DNA of 64,000 nucleotides from Brucella pseudogrignonensis. GTDB taxonomy: Bacteria > Pseudomonadota > Alphaproteobacteria > Rhizobiales > Rhizobiaceae. The stretch is from positions 310,001 through 374,000 of the forward strand of contig NZ_NNRM01000017.1 of the NCBI RefSeq assembly GCF_002252525.1, given 5' to 3'. The notes below the pieces were generated by a model, which worked only from the letters and a program-made list of their open reading frames with translations, had not been told where the DNA came from and did no database searches. Position numbers and translations under genes: made by a program. How positions within the stretch are numbered: position 1 is the first letter of the stretch; each line of letters starts with the position of its first letter. Shown piece after piece: positions 20,081 through 28,897 of this stretch.

Positions 20081-20974
20081 TTATACAAACCTGTTAGCGT
20101 CCGCGCCATAATACGTAATGTAGCGGCTGGAAATGCGCTCAATCGGCAGGATGATGAAAACATCGGTCGTGCCGAAAGCTTCATCGATCACTGCGCCATC
20201 ACCAATCATGGCACCAAGACGCAAGTAACCCTTCACCAGTGGCGGCATTGAGAACAACGCAACCTTGGTGTTGATCGCTTCCTTCGGCATCAAATCCATA
20301 GGCTGATAGCGATGTGGCAGCGCGCGCACATCCCAGTCAGGCGTTGCACGGCAGTTTTGATGCAGGAATGACAGTCCCAGCGCATGTGCGGCTGGCACAG
20401 CACCATGGAACGATGCACAGCCAAACATCACATCAATCGAATGGCGACGGCAATAAGCCCATGCACCCTGCCACAACAGCTCGACCGTGCGCTTGGAGCG
20501 ATATTCAGCCTTCACACAGGAACGGCCAAGCTCAAGAAGTTTGAGGTTTGGGCGTGAAAGTGCGAGACGCTGCACATCATATTCGTCTGCTGAATAGAAA
20601 CCGAGTGCCTTTTCGGCCTGATCACTACGCATCAAGCGATAGGTGCCGACGATCTGCTGATGTTCAGGCGCGGGCAATGCGGTATCATAAACAAGAAGAT
20701 GGTCGCAGATGGCGTCGAAACGGTCGGCGTCTCTTAATTCAACTTCTTCGATGGTTTCCTTGCGGGCGCCCATTTCTTCGAAGAAGACGCGAAAGCGCAA
20801 TTCCTGCGCCGCTTCGATTGCGTCGCGGGAGTTTGCTAGTCTTACTTCCAGCGATCCGATGCGTCCCAGAATGATAGGGTCGCTTCCAGATGCGAAAAGC
20901 GATGGTTGTGCTTCTATGCCCGACATGATCGTATCATCAATGATTTGCTGGTCCATTCCAAGCAGTACTGACAT
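20081..20974 (-). CDS. olsB: L-ornithine N(alpha)-acyltransferase OlsB (hemolysin-like GNAT)
   Basis: A 297-residue acyltransferase of the OlsB family, once annotated as hemolysin. It transfers a 3-hydroxyacyl group from acyl-carrier protein to ornithine, the first step of ornithine lipid synthesis. Visible family segments are LEVRLANSRDAIEAAQELRFRVFFEEMGA, DHLLVYD, LELGRSCVKAEYRSKRTVELLWQGAWAYCRRH and MFGCASFHG. MSVLLGMDQ was chosen because CAGGAG lies 9 bp upstream; a longer in-frame extension is unlikely. olsA, the second enzyme, is not nearby, as is common. The gene converges on mutS. Confidence 0.88.
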   Translation of the reverse strand: MSVLLGMDQQIIDDTIMSGIEAQPSLFASGSDPIILGRIGSLEVRLANSRDAIEAAQELRFRVFFEEMGARKETIEEVELRDADRFDAICDHLLVYDTALPAPEHQQIVGTYRLMRSDQAEKALGFYSADEYDVQRLALSRPNLKLLELGRSCVKAEYRSKRTVELLWQGAWAYCRRHSIDVMFGCASFHGAVPAAHALGLSFLHQNCRATPDWDVRALPHRYQPMDLMPKEAINTKVALFSMPPLVKGYLRLGAMIGDGAVIDEAFGTTDVFIILPIERISSRYITYYGADANRFV

Positions 20975-21305
20975 GATGATTCGCTCCTGATCCTGTTGTT
21001 CACGCAATCCTGAACGGTGTGCTTGCTGGTATTTCAGCAAATGCTAACCGTTTCCGCTTTTTCCACGGCCTGGTTGCGTGGACATGACGTCCATTCTAAC
21101 CGAAGCAGTACAGATTCAGTGCTACGCGACGATGACAGAACCGTGTCACCAATGTGTCAATTCAGGCTGTCGAACCTTATCCCCTTAAAATCGCTTTTAA
21201 ATTCTCGGCTACAAATTATGCGAAAGGCCGAAACTGTTCAAGCCGCCTATCGGCGAGCAGGAAATAGGGACGGCTTCGACGCGCATCCCAATAATGATTG
21301 GCGAT
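20975..21305. other. 331-bp intergenic region, olsB upstream flank
   Basis: No ORF with coding character and no strong hairpin are seen. It must carry the olsB promoter and the 3' end of the lspA operon. Nothing further can be supported. Confidence 0.5.
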
Positions 21306-21791
21306 TTAGCGCGCCGCCTTCTTCTCGCGCCGCCAACCAAGAAACTCTTCCAGAATGATTAGCGCCGCTCCGATGGTGATGAACGTGTCGGCGAGATTGA
21401 AGACCGCAAACGACCATGTCGGCAGGTGGAAAAGGATATAATCGACCACATAGCCATGCATCACGCGATCAATCAGATTGCCGATAGCACCACCCACGAC
21501 AAGTGCAAAACCATAGCGGGCGAAGACGCGATTGGCTGGATTGGTCCACCAGAGGTAAAGCACAAAAAGAATGACGGCAGCGGTGATTGCGACCAGTCCC
21601 CAATCGTGCAGCCATGCCAGCATCGAGAAAGCGATGCCTTCATTATGCGTGCGGAAGAGTGCCAGGAAGGGCAACAGATCAATCTGCTGCCCGTAGCCCA
21701 TGCGGGTTTCGACCAGATATTTAACGCCCTGATCGATCAGGACTGCGATAATGACAACGAGAAACGACGACAAAACCGCATGACGCTTCAT
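21306..21791 (-). CDS. lspA: Lipoprotein signal peptidase (signal peptidase II)
   Basis: A 161-residue aspartic protease of the inner membrane with four transmembrane segments. It removes the signal peptide from lipidated prolipoproteins. The catalytic aspartates lie in [19 protein letters not shown] and [12 protein letters not shown], both typical. The N-terminus [28 protein letters not shown] shows the first membrane segment with the conserved DQ-x-K. Its ATG overlaps the stop of the SpoU methyltransferase gene by four bases (ATGA), so the three genes from 23820 down to 21306 form one operon. Confidence 0.95.
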   Translation of the reverse strand: MKRHAVLSSFLVVIIAVLIDQGVKYLVETRMGYGQQIDLLPFLALFRTHNEGIAFSMLAWLHDWGLVAITAAVILFVLYLWWTNPANRVFARYGFALVVGGAIGNLIDRVMHGYVVDYILFHLPTWSFAVFNLADTFITIGAALIILEEFLGWRREKKAAR

Positions 21792-22672
21792 CCGCTGGAC
21801 CTTTCATCGAGAGTGAGTGCCTCGCGGCGGATTTCATAAAGCATGACACCGGTGGCAATCGCCAGATTAAGCGAATCTGCGCGGCCTGCCTGCGGGATGC
21901 GTGCGAGCTTGTCGCAGCTTTCAGCAAGCGTTTCCGGCAGACCCTGCTGCTCATTGCCCATCATCAGAATGACCGGCTTTTTGGCGTAAGGGATCGTGCG
22001 ATAATCGACAGCGCCCTTGAGGTGTGTGCCAACGAGAAGACCCGAAAAGCCTTTGCGCCAGTTCAGAAACTCGGTTTCCGTTGTCTTATAAAGCGGCATC
22101 GAGAACACCGAGCCCATCGTGGCGCGCACGGTTTCCAGCGAATAAGGATCGGTGGTGTCGCCGATCAGGATGATGCCCTTGGCGCCAACTGCATCGGCGG
22201 TGCGGATAACAGTGCCGAGATTGCCGGGATCACGCACACGATCAAGCGCTATGTAAACATGGTTGCCTTTTGGCTTGAGGTTTGCAAGCTGCTGATATTG
22301 CTGCTCGAAAACACCGACTACCATCTGCGGATTATCGCGGCGGGTGATCGCAGCCATGATCTTTTCGGTCACTTCCAGCACCAGTCCGCCCTTGGCGAAA
22401 GTGCGTGCTGCAACCTGCTCGACCATCTTGTTGCCTTTACCGGATTTGGCAAAGACAAGCGTCTTGATGCGCCAGTCCTGTTCAAAGGCATCGATGACGA
22501 GCTTCAGGCCTTCTGCCAGAAATACACCCTGCTGATCGCGGAATTTTTTCAGCGCCAGCGAGCGCAGATCTTTGACGATCGGATTGGTGAGGCTGGTGAC
22601 TTCCTTCACCTGGCCCACGCGTGATCCGGTCTGATGATTGCCGCTTCTGGAGAAATCGTCGTTTCGGCTCAT
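21788..22672 (-). CDS. TrmH/SpoU family RNA 2'-O-methyltransferase
   Basis: A 294-residue SPOUT methyltransferase. The N-terminal substrate-binding part ([33 protein letters not shown]) resembles the RNA-binding domain of TsnR/YsgA-type enzymes. The catalytic domain has motif 1 [23 protein letters not shown], motif 2 [10 protein letters not shown] and motif 3 [17 protein letters not shown], which form the trefoil knot and the SAM site. The RNA target (rRNA or tRNA) cannot be read from sequence. Both ends overlap neighbours by four bases, so translation is coupled to lspA downstream and the Rlm-like gene upstream. Confidence 0.9.
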   Translation of the reverse strand: MSRNDDFSRSGNHQTGSRVGQVKEVTSLTNPIVKDLRSLALKKFRDQQGVFLAEGLKLVIDAFEQDWRIKTLVFAKSGKGNKMVEQVAARTFAKGGLVLEVTEKIMAAITRRDNPQMVVGVFEQQYQQLANLKPKGNHVYIALDRVRDPGNLGTVIRTADAVGAKGIILIGDTTDPYSLETVRATMGSVFSMPLYKTTETEFLNWRKGFSGLLVGTHLKGAVDYRTIPYAKKPVILMMGNEQQGLPETLAESCDKLARIPQAGRADSLNLAIATGVMLYEIRREALTLDERSSG

Positions 22673-23820
22673 TTTGCTACCCAGCGGCTGAACATGGATG
22701 TGGAAAGTGCGCGTTGGCTCGCACGTTCGCGAAGAATAAGTTCGCCCGATTCGACTGTTCCGCCAAGACCGGTGAAACGGTCGCGCACCAGCTCGTGAAT
22801 GGCGAAGAAGGAAGCGCGGATCGAATAGGCGGTCAGAATGACGGCCAGCGCGTTTGGCGTGAGAATTGAACGACAGGTATCGACCATTGCAGGCAGATGT
22901 TCGAACAACTGCCAGACTTCACCGTTCGGACCACGACCATAGGCTGGCGGATCAAGCAGGATGATGTCGTAGAAGCTGCCGCGGCGCTCTTCGCGCTGCA
23001 CAAACTTCATAGCATCTTCGCAAATCCAGCGGATCGGCTTGTCGGAAAGATCGGCCATTTCCTGATTTTCTCGTGCCCAGACGATCGCCTTCTTGGAAGC
23101 GTCAACATGGGTGACTTCGGCACCTGCGCGTGCTGCAACGAGCGATGCAACGCCGGTATAACCAAACAGATTGAGCACTTTCACCGTGCGGCCCGACTTG
23201 GCGGCATCGCGGATCAGATTGTCCATATAGGACCAGTGCGCGGCCTGTTCCGGGAATACGCCAACATGGCGGAACGACGTGAAGCGGCCATGAAACGATA
23301 TGCCGTCATGCCGCATAGGCCATGTTTCACCCAGAGTGTCACCAAGCGGCAGTTTCGGGAATGCCCAGCGCCCCATGCCTTCTTCATCGGTGTTGCCGGT
23401 AAAGACAGCATCGGCCTTGTCCCATTCGCTTTTCGGCAGACTTGGGAGCCAGATCGCCTGACCTTCCGGGCGTACAATGCGATAAGGACCATATTGCTCA
23501 AGCTTGAGGCCATCACCGCTGTCGAGCAATGCATAATCGTCGGACGGTTCTGTTTCGAGGATGACGGGTGCGCGTTCACCCGGGCGCTCGCCCTGATAAG
23601 CTTTGATCTCGCGCTGAGGCGCTGCGATGTGCTTTTCTTCAGCAGGCTTTGGTGTGGCTTTTGCAAATTGCGGACGCGGCTTCTTGAAGAACGAAGCCTT
23701 GTTGTCCGGCTTGCTCTCATGTTTGGCAGCCGAGCGCGGTTCGTCGTGCTTTGCGCGACCAAAACCGCGCTGCTCTTTACCGCCCGTTGGCTTTTTGCCT
23801 TTTCCTTTTGGCGCCTTCAC
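22669..23820 (-). CDS. Class I SAM-dependent methyltransferase, RlmI/RlmK-like (rRNA methylase candidate)
   Basis: A 383-residue methyltransferase with a long basic, low-complexity N-terminal tail (about residues 1-80, rich in Lys, Pro and Gly) that may bind RNA. The catalytic domain shows VLNLFGYTGVASLVAARAGAEVTHVDASKKAI (SAM motif I and the acidic end of strand 2) and IILLDPPAYGRGPNGEVWQL, an NPPY-like catalytic loop as in cytosine-C5 23S rRNA enzymes such as RlmI. The exact base is unknown. It is the first gene of the operon with the SpoU enzyme and lspA. Pairing of two RNA methylases suggests a common rRNA role, which is inference. Confidence 0.8.
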   Translation of the reverse strand: MKAPKGKGKKPTGGKEQRGFGRAKHDEPRSAAKHESKPDNKASFFKKPRPQFAKATPKPAEEKHIAAPQREIKAYQGERPGERAPVILETEPSDDYALLDSGDGLKLEQYGPYRIVRPEGQAIWLPSLPKSEWDKADAVFTGNTDEEGMGRWAFPKLPLGDTLGETWPMRHDGISFHGRFTSFRHVGVFPEQAAHWSYMDNLIRDAAKSGRTVKVLNLFGYTGVASLVAARAGAEVTHVDASKKAIVWARENQEMADLSDKPIRWICEDAMKFVQREERRGSFYDIILLDPPAYGRGPNGEVWQLFEHLPAMVDTCRSILTPNALAVILTAYSIRASFFAIHELVRDRFTGLGGTVESGELILRERASQRALSTSMFSRWVAK

Positions 23821-23899
23821 CCGAAACTCCGTGATTTATTTTGGGTTTAGGTAGGGCAAATGACGCCAGAACGAAAGTGAAAAAGAAAAACGGTCGCTA

Positions 23900-24229
23900 T
23901 CAGACGTTGGAAACCGTGTTGGCCACATGGCGCTTTTCAGCAGATTCCGCACGTTCCAGAAGCTGTGAGGCTTCTTTTTTGTAGCGTCGCTCGCGACGGC
24001 GATGCTTGCCCTGCGTAAGCCAGGTGACGGCAGCGCCGATCAAAGCACCGAGGATAAGCGCACCAAACAGCCAGATAAACAGCGGAGCCTGATAGGTCAG
24101 TGCTGGATTTCCGGGGTTGAACGGATCAATTGTCAGGCCAATCGTTTCGCGATTGGCCACCGAAAGGGCGATCAGAATGACCGCCAACGGCACCAGAATA
24201 ACAATCGTTATGACGCGCTTTGCCACCAT
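23900..24229 (-). CDS. lapA: LapA domain (DUF1049) inner membrane protein
   Basis: A 109-residue protein with two transmembrane segments (about residues 5-25 and 48-70) and a charged cytoplasmic tail (TQGKHRRRERRYKKEASQLLERAE), probably helical. This fits the LapA/DUF1049 family, including the ANRETIGLTIDPF segment. In enterobacteria LapA works with LapB in controlling LPS synthesis; no lapB is beside it here. It follows ihfB by 6 bp and sppA beyond that, an order seen in Brucella-type genomes. Function in this organism is inferred. Confidence 0.82.
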   Translation of the reverse strand: MVAKRVITIVILVPLAVILIALSVANRETIGLTIDPFNPGNPALTYQAPLFIWLFGALILGALIGAAVTWLTQGKHRRRERRYKKEASQLLERAESAEKRHVANTVSNV

Positions 24230-24235
24230 GATGGA

Positions 24236-24520
24236 TCAGATGGCGCCGTTGAGGCGGTCACGCAGTTCCTTGCCAGTCTTGAAGAATGGCACCCACTTTT
24301 CTTCAACATCCACTGTATCGCCGGTACGTGGATTGCGGCCGCTGCGGGCCGGGCGATTTTTTACCGAGAAAGCGCCAAAGCCGCGCAATTCGACGCGGTT
24401 GCCATCAGCAAGGGCATTGGTGATCTCTTCAAAAACCGCGCCGACGATGTTTTCGACATCGCGCTGGAAAAGATGCGGATTACGGCTGGCGATAACCTGA
24501 ACGAGTTCCGATTTGATCAC
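24236..24520 (-). CDS. ihfB: Integration host factor subunit beta
   Basis: A 94-residue DNA-bending protein of the HU/IHF family. It forms a heterodimer with IHF alpha, bending DNA at specific sites during transcription, replication and recombination. [26 protein letters not shown] and [29 protein letters not shown] are diagnostic, the second holding the DNA-inserting Pro (NP) in the beta arm. The start is a GTG at 24520; the open frame continues 42 codons upstream but that part is not conserved. sppA lies 40 bp upstream on the same strand. Confidence 0.95.
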   Translation of the reverse strand: MIKSELVQVIASRNPHLFQRDVENIVGAVFEEITNALADGNRVELRGFGAFSVKNRPARSGRNPRTGDTVDVEEKWVPFFKTGKELRDRLNGAI

Positions 24521-24560
24521 GGCTTTAAACCCCTGTGTTTCTCTTGTCCGGTGAAAGGAC

Positions 24561-25544
24561 TCATTTATTTGCCGGAGTGACACCCGGTGTTCCGTCAACG
24601 TGCCAAACCGAAAGAAGTCCGTCAAGGAAGATACGGTCTTTGGCAATTTCCTTTAACATACCATTGGCTTCCTGTGGCACGCCAAGTAGGCGCGCACCGG
24701 CATGAATTATCAGATCACGCAGCGAAAAACCGGTGTCATTGCTGACTGCTTTCCATTCAAGCTTGGGCAAATCCTTGGATACGCCCTTGCTGGTGAGCCA
24801 CGCAACAGCCTCTTCCTCGCCGCCAAGTCCGTCAATCAGTTTCTTGTCCAGTGCCTGACGGCCGGTAAAGACCGCGCCATTGGCCAGGGCCAGCGCTTCC
24901 TCATGCGTGAAAGAGCGGCGTTCCTGAACAATTCCGACAAACCAGTCATAAGAATCCATGATCATATTGCGGATCATGTTTTTGGCTTCATCGCTTGCAG
25001 GGCTGAAATAATTCGGTTCTGCCTTGAGTGGCGAAGATTTGATCGTCTCGACCTTCACGCCAATTGTATCGAGAAGCTTGGAAAGGTCGGGATATTGGAA
25101 CAGCACGCCGATTGACCCGACGATGGAGGTCTGGCGCGCAATAATGTGGTCGGACGCGCTGGCAATCATGTAGCCAGCCGATGCTGCAAGCGTACCAACC
25201 TGCGTTACAACAGGCTTCTTCTTGGCGATTTTGCGCACGGCTTCATAGATTGATTCGCCGCCAACGGTGGTGCCGCCCGGTGAATCGAGAATAAGGATCA
25301 CGCCTTTGACAGCATCGTCATCGGCAATCTTGTTGAGGCGCTTGATAAGCTCTTCATTCTCAAAAATCGTGCCTTCGATGCGAACCTTTGCAACGTGAGG
25401 TGTCGCAAAATTAGGGCCGCGCATGGAGTAGGACGCAATGGCGGCAATGAGTACTGCCAGCAGAAGCAGAAATGCGATGCGCCATACGGTCAGCTTTCTA
25501 CGCAGCTTGCGTCTTTCGATCAGTGCCTCGGCGTCCTGAGCCAT
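24561..25544 (-). CDS. sppA: Signal peptide peptidase SppA (S49 family)
   Basis: A 327-residue membrane-anchored serine protease that degrades leftover signal peptides. One N-terminal transmembrane segment (about residues 25-45, [20 protein letters not shown]) is followed by a single S49 domain. The nucleophile Ser is in [13 protein letters not shown] and the general base Lys is in [11 protein letters not shown]. It is the short form with one protease domain, half the E. coli enzyme. MAQDAEAL was chosen as start because GGATGG lies 6 bp upstream. It heads the sppA-ihfB-lapA run and is divergent from lptC. Confidence 0.92.
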   Translation of the reverse strand: MAQDAEALIERRKLRRKLTVWRIAFLLLLAVLIAAIASYSMRGPNFATPHVAKVRIEGTIFENEELIKRLNKIADDDAVKGVILILDSPGGTTVGGESIYEAVRKIAKKKPVVTQVGTLAASAGYMIASASDHIIARQTSIVGSIGVLFQYPDLSKLLDTIGVKVETIKSSPLKAEPNYFSPASDEAKNMIRNMIMDSYDWFVGIVQERRSFTHEEALALANGAVFTGRQALDKKLIDGLGGEEEAVAWLTSKGVSKDLPKLEWKAVSNDTGFSLRDLIIHAGARLLGVPQEANGMLKEIAKDRIFLDGLLSVWHVDGTPGVTPANK

Positions 25545-25966
25545 ACTCATCCATCCATAATTCAAGCGAAGTGCTGTCGATGTTTTTACTATCTATGTCC
25601 CGCAATAGGCAAAGCGACAAGGTCTATCAATAATTTTGTCGCAAGGAGTTTGCTCGCCGGAGAGCGCTGCTATAATATAAGCTTATTATATGTTAACAAT
25701 GAAGTGATCGGCTTTTTACCATTGTTAAGAGGCCTGTAAACGCCAGTTTTGCTGCAGTTCCGCAATGTTCATGTCATTTTTGCATGGCAGGTGCGGTGTT
25801 TTGTGCCGTGTATTAGTCTTGAGTGACAGGCTAATGCACCCCAAATAAACCGTATTGATCTAAGATAGCGTCGGGTGAAAAATTCATTCTCGATGTTTCT
25901 GTAAACAGTTGAGCAATAAAGCGGCACTAAAAGCTGCGTTAACAGATTGAGTAATCGAAAAAGACC
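25545..25966. other. 422-bp divergent intergenic region between sppA and lptC, with an inverted repeat
   Basis: No coding ORF is seen. TTAACAATG at 25693-25701 and its reverse complement at 25720-25728 form a 9-bp inverted repeat with an 18-base spacer. An AT-rich near-palindrome lies just before it (25671-25690). The promoters of sppA and of the lptC operon must both be here. Confidence 0.6.
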
Positions 25967-26680
25967 ATGAGCGCCGACACACCACATATTCATGTTTCGC
26001 AGGGAGCTGCCACAACAGCACCGAGTGGCGGTGGCATGCATTTTGGAGCGTCTGAAAAGGCAGCTTCGCTGTTTAAGGCTGCCCAGCGTCATTCGATCCG
26101 CGTACGCGTGCTCAAAACCGCTCTGCCGGTTGCGGCCATTGCGCTTGCAGCTGTTTTCTCCTGGTACACGTTTCTCGCAACGCCTGCCGCGCCTGTGAAG
26201 GTGGAAGTGAACAATGGCGGGGAGAGCGGCAAGCTCGTCATGAGCAATCCACAGCTCAACGGTTATACCAAGGATAATCGTCCTTATTCCATGATTGCGG
26301 CCAAGGCCATTCAGGATGCCAAGAATAGCGGCGCAATCGCGCTGGAAGGCATTTCTGCGGAGTTGCCGGTGGGCGATAATGGCAACGCAAAAGTCGAAGC
26401 TGCTTCTGGCGTTTACGATAATGCGAACGGTCGTTTGCAACTTGATAAGGATTTTACTGTTACGACGAATGAAGGCCTGCATGCTGTCATGCGATCCGCT
26501 GATGTTAATCTCAAAAGCGGTCAGGTGACGACAGACAAGCCGGTTGAAATTCGGAATGGTAGTACGCAGATCAGTGCCGACACCATGCAGATCAAAGAGA
26601 GCGGCAAAGTCGTGATCTTTGAAAACAAGGTGCGTGTTGTCATTGACGGCGGTGCAGTTTCGGGCAACAACACGCCTTAA
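25967..26680 (+). CDS. lptC: LPS export protein LptC
   Basis: A 237-residue bitopic protein with a cytoplasmic N-terminal part of about 40 residues, longer than in E. coli. One transmembrane segment follows (about residues 50-70, TALPVAAIALAAVFSWYTFLA), then a periplasmic beta-jellyroll domain of OstA/LptC type (DVNLKSGQVTTDKPVEIRNGSTQISADTMQI). It takes LPS from LptB2FG to LptA. It is the first gene of the lptC-lptA-lptB-rpoN-hpf-ptsN cluster, conserved in proteobacteria. In many genomes lptA follows closely; here 362 bp with two repeats separate them. Confidence 0.9.
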   Translation: MSADTPHIHVSQGAATTAPSGGGMHFGASEKAASLFKAAQRHSIRVRVLKTALPVAAIALAAVFSWYTFLATPAAPVKVEVNNGGESGKLVMSNPQLNGYTKDNRPYSMIAAKAIQDAKNSGAIALEGISAELPVGDNGNAKVEAASGVYDNANGRLQLDKDFTVTTNEGLHAVMRSADVNLKSGQVTTDKPVEIRNGSTQISADTMQIKESGKVVIFENKVRVVIDGGAVSGNNTP

Positions 26681-26727
26681 AGTATGTCGCGGAAAAGTGG
26701 GAACCGGTTTTCCGACAACGACATACT
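26681..26727. repeat. Palindromic repeat, GTCGCGGAAAAGTGGGAACC family, copy 1
   Basis: AGTATGTCG and CGACATACT ends enclose GGAAAA...TTTTCC and an AACCGGTT core. It starts directly after the lptC stop codon. Related copies are at 26745-26789 and 42752-42795. Confidence 0.85.
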
Positions 26728-26744
26728 GGAGGTAAAGACCGATG

Positions 26745-26789
26745 GCATGTCGCGGAAAAGCGGGAACTGGTTTTCCGTCAGGGCGTGTT
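26745..26789. repeat. Palindromic repeat, GTCGCGGAAAAGTGGGAACC family, copy 2 (diverged)
   Basis: It has the same order as copy 1 but with changes in the core (CGGGAACTGG) and a decayed right end (GGGCGTGTT). It is in tandem with copy 1, 17 bp away, inside the lptC-lptA gap. Confidence 0.8.
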
Positions 26790-27042
26790 GAAGGCAAAAA
26801 TTTAAAGAGTCTGCGCTTAGCAGATATCGTTTAACGCAGGTTTCTGCGGGTTCTGGTTTCTTTTCTGCGCAGTCAGATATTTCTATCTGGCTGCGTTAAG
26901 TTTAAGATCGGGGCTGATTAATTATAGCTTGAGGTGCTGGCCTGAAAGGTTGATACGCTTTTAGGACAGGTTTATGCGTCGAGCAGGGATTTGATACGCT
27001 CGACCTGATTCCAGGGAATGGGATTTGTAGGGGAGCTCGAGA

Positions 27043-27690
27043 ATGATGGAACGCGAGACCGGCAACATGAACAAGAGCATGAAGACCCGCACATTGCGGA
27101 TGGGATTTGCAGCTTTGGCGCTGGGCCTTGTTGTTGCGCCGGTTTCTGCTCTGGCTCAGGAAGGCCAGCAGGTGCCGTTTGGCAGCCTCCAGCTTTCCGG
27201 CGGCAAGAGCCCAATCAAGATCGATGCTGACAAGCTCGAAATGCTCGACAAGGAAGGCAAAGCCATTTTTACCGGCAATGTTTCGGTGGTTCAGGGCGAT
27301 GCACTTCTGAAGTCCGGCAAAATGATCGTCTTCTATAACAAAGACTCGCAGGGCCAAGGTGGTCAGCCAGCTGGCGGCACCGCTGGTCTGAGCGGCTCAG
27401 GTATTGATCGCCTTGAAATCAGCGGCAAGGTTTACCTCAAGTCGGGCACGCAGGTCGCCACTGGCGACACTGGCACTTATGACGGCAAGAGCCAGGTCAT
27501 GGTGCTTCAGGGCCAGAAAGTCGTGCTGACCGATGGCGACAATGTTGCGACCGGTTGCAAGCTGACGGCCAATATGGGTACGGGCAAGGCTTTCCTGGAA
27601 AGCTGCAAGGGCCAGAGCAAGGGTCGTGTATCGATCATCATGGCTCCCAAGGATCAACAGCAGGGCGGTGGCGCGCCCAAGTCCAACTAA
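27043..27690 (+). CDS. lptA: LPS transport periplasmic protein LptA
   Basis: A 215-residue secreted protein. A signal peptide (about residues 15-38, TRTLRMGFAALALGLVVAPVSALAQ) precedes an OstA/LptA beta-jellyroll domain with SPIKIDADKLEMLDKEGKAIFTGNVSVVQGDALLKSGKMIVFY. LptA forms the periplasmic bridge that carries LPS to the outer membrane. The Gly-rich insert GQGGQPAGGTAGLSGSG is typical of rhizobial forms. AGGGGAG stands 8 bp before the ATG at 27043, favouring that start over the ATG eight codons later. lptB follows after 11 bp. A weak link to upstream lptC remains because of the repeat-filled gap. Confidence 0.92.
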   Translation: MMERETGNMNKSMKTRTLRMGFAALALGLVVAPVSALAQEGQQVPFGSLQLSGGKSPIKIDADKLEMLDKEGKAIFTGNVSVVQGDALLKSGKMIVFYNKDSQGQGGQPAGGTAGLSGSGIDRLEISGKVYLKSGTQVATGDTGTYDGKSQVMVLQGQKVVLTDGDNVATGCKLTANMGTGKAFLESCKGQSKGRVSIIMAPKDQQQGGGAPKSN

Positions 27691-27701
27691 CCGGAGCGCG
27701 C

Positions 27702-28541
27702 GTGGGATTGTTCTGGAACAAGAAAGCCGACGAGCAGCAGGCCATTTCTGAAAATGCAGCCGCTACTGAGGGTGCGGATGGTGTGATGCCATCTCAGCCT
27801 GGCAAGACGACACGTCTCAAAGGGACGCTGGTCGCTCGTGGACTTTGCAAGAGCTATCGCGGGCGACAGGTCGTCAACGGTGTGTCTTTTGGCGTACGCG
27901 CAGGTGAAGCGGTTGGCATTCTCGGCCCTAACGGTGCCGGTAAGACCACATGCTTCTATATGGTGACAGGTCTTGTCCCGGCTGATGCTGGTGCCATTGA
28001 AATCGACGGTTACGATGTGACGTCGATGCCGATGTATCGCCGTTCGCGTCTTGGGATTGGCTATCTACCGCAGGAAGCCTCGATTTTCCGTGGCCTGTCG
28101 GTCGAAAACAATATCAAGGCCGTGCTGGAAGTGGTCGAGAAGGACCGCAAGAAGCGCGCGACGGAGCTCGACGCTCTGCTCGAAGAGTTTCATATTTCGC
28201 ATCTGCGCAAGGCGCCTGCCATTTCCCTGTCGGGTGGTGAACGTCGTCGTCTGGAAATTGCGCGCGCCCTTGCTTCACGTCCGAATTTCATGCTGCTCGA
28301 CGAACCTTTCGCTGGTGTTGACCCGATTGCGGTGTCGGACATCCAGCAGCTCGTGCGTCACCTGACCAGCCGTGGCATCGGCGTGCTCATCACGGACCAC
28401 AATGTCCGTGAAACGCTTGGTCTTATTGATCGCGCCTATATTATCCATGCCGGTCAGGTGCTGACGCATGGTCGTCCTGCTGAAATCGTCGCCAACCCCG
28501 ACGTGCGCAGGCTCTATCTCGGTGATCAGTTCACGCTGTAA
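27702..28541 (+). CDS. lptB: LPS export ABC transporter ATP-binding protein LptB
   Basis: A 279-residue ABC ATPase that powers LPS extraction from the inner membrane. It shows Walker A GPNGAGKTT, the Q-loop in IGYLPQEAS, signature LSGGERRRLEIARAL, Walker B FMLLDEPFAGVDP and the His of the switch in ITDHNVRETL. A 45-residue N-terminal tail of low conservation precedes the core (LVARGLCKSYRGRQVV). The start is a GTG with GGAG upstream. The frame is open further into lptA, but that part is the lptA sequence in another frame. It follows lptA by 11 bp. Confidence 0.95.
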   Translation: MGLFWNKKADEQQAISENAAATEGADGVMPSQPGKTTRLKGTLVARGLCKSYRGRQVVNGVSFGVRAGEAVGILGPNGAGKTTCFYMVTGLVPADAGAIEIDGYDVTSMPMYRRSRLGIGYLPQEASIFRGLSVENNIKAVLEVVEKDRKKRATELDALLEEFHISHLRKAPAISLSGGERRRLEIARALASRPNFMLLDEPFAGVDPIAVSDIQQLVRHLTSRGIGVLITDHNVRETLGLIDRAYIIHAGQVLTHGRPAEIVANPDVRRLYLGDQFTL

Positions 28542-28897
28542 ATTACAGTTCCGGTATTGTTTTCCGGAACATATTCTCATTTTCGAGTGAAGCTTGCTGC
28601 GCTGCTTTTGCAAAGCGCGGCATTGTTGCGACTATTTTCCCCTTTTGTCCGAAAAACGCACATTCTGAATTGACAAGCAAGGTTCATACCAGTTTTGATA
28701 ATTGGAACGCCTTGGTCGAAAACAATTCATATAAAGGCGACTTTGCTAGCGGCTACAGCATAATTCCTCAAACTTGAATCAGTTTGAGGTAAATTGTGCT
28801 GTAAATATAAAGTGCTAGAACGAGCTTTGCGCGCCCAAAAGGGCGAGCGGCGCTCTAACAGGCTGGCACGGGCAAAAACGGGGAAATAAAACAACGA
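28542..28897. other. 356-bp intergenic region between lptB and rpoN with palindromic repeats
   Basis: There is no ORF. A short hairpin GTTCCGG/CCGGAAC lies just after the lptB stop, and a long imperfect palindrome covers 28754-28803. A GCGCCC/GGGCGA hairpin lies near 28830-28850. The rpoN promoter may be here, but no -35/-10 pair is convincing. Confidence 0.5.
28754..28803. repeat. Imperfect palindromic repeat upstream of rpoN
   Basis: TACAGCA and TGCTGTA ends enclose an inner CCTCAAAC/GTTTGAGG inverted repeat. The structure resembles the mosaic intergenic repeats of Rhizobiales. I saw no second copy in this window. Confidence 0.65.

Noticed and set aside
25769-26797. 342-codon minus-strand ORF over lptC
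   Set aside because: lptC is clear on the other strand; this frame has low-complexity basic content and no start signal.
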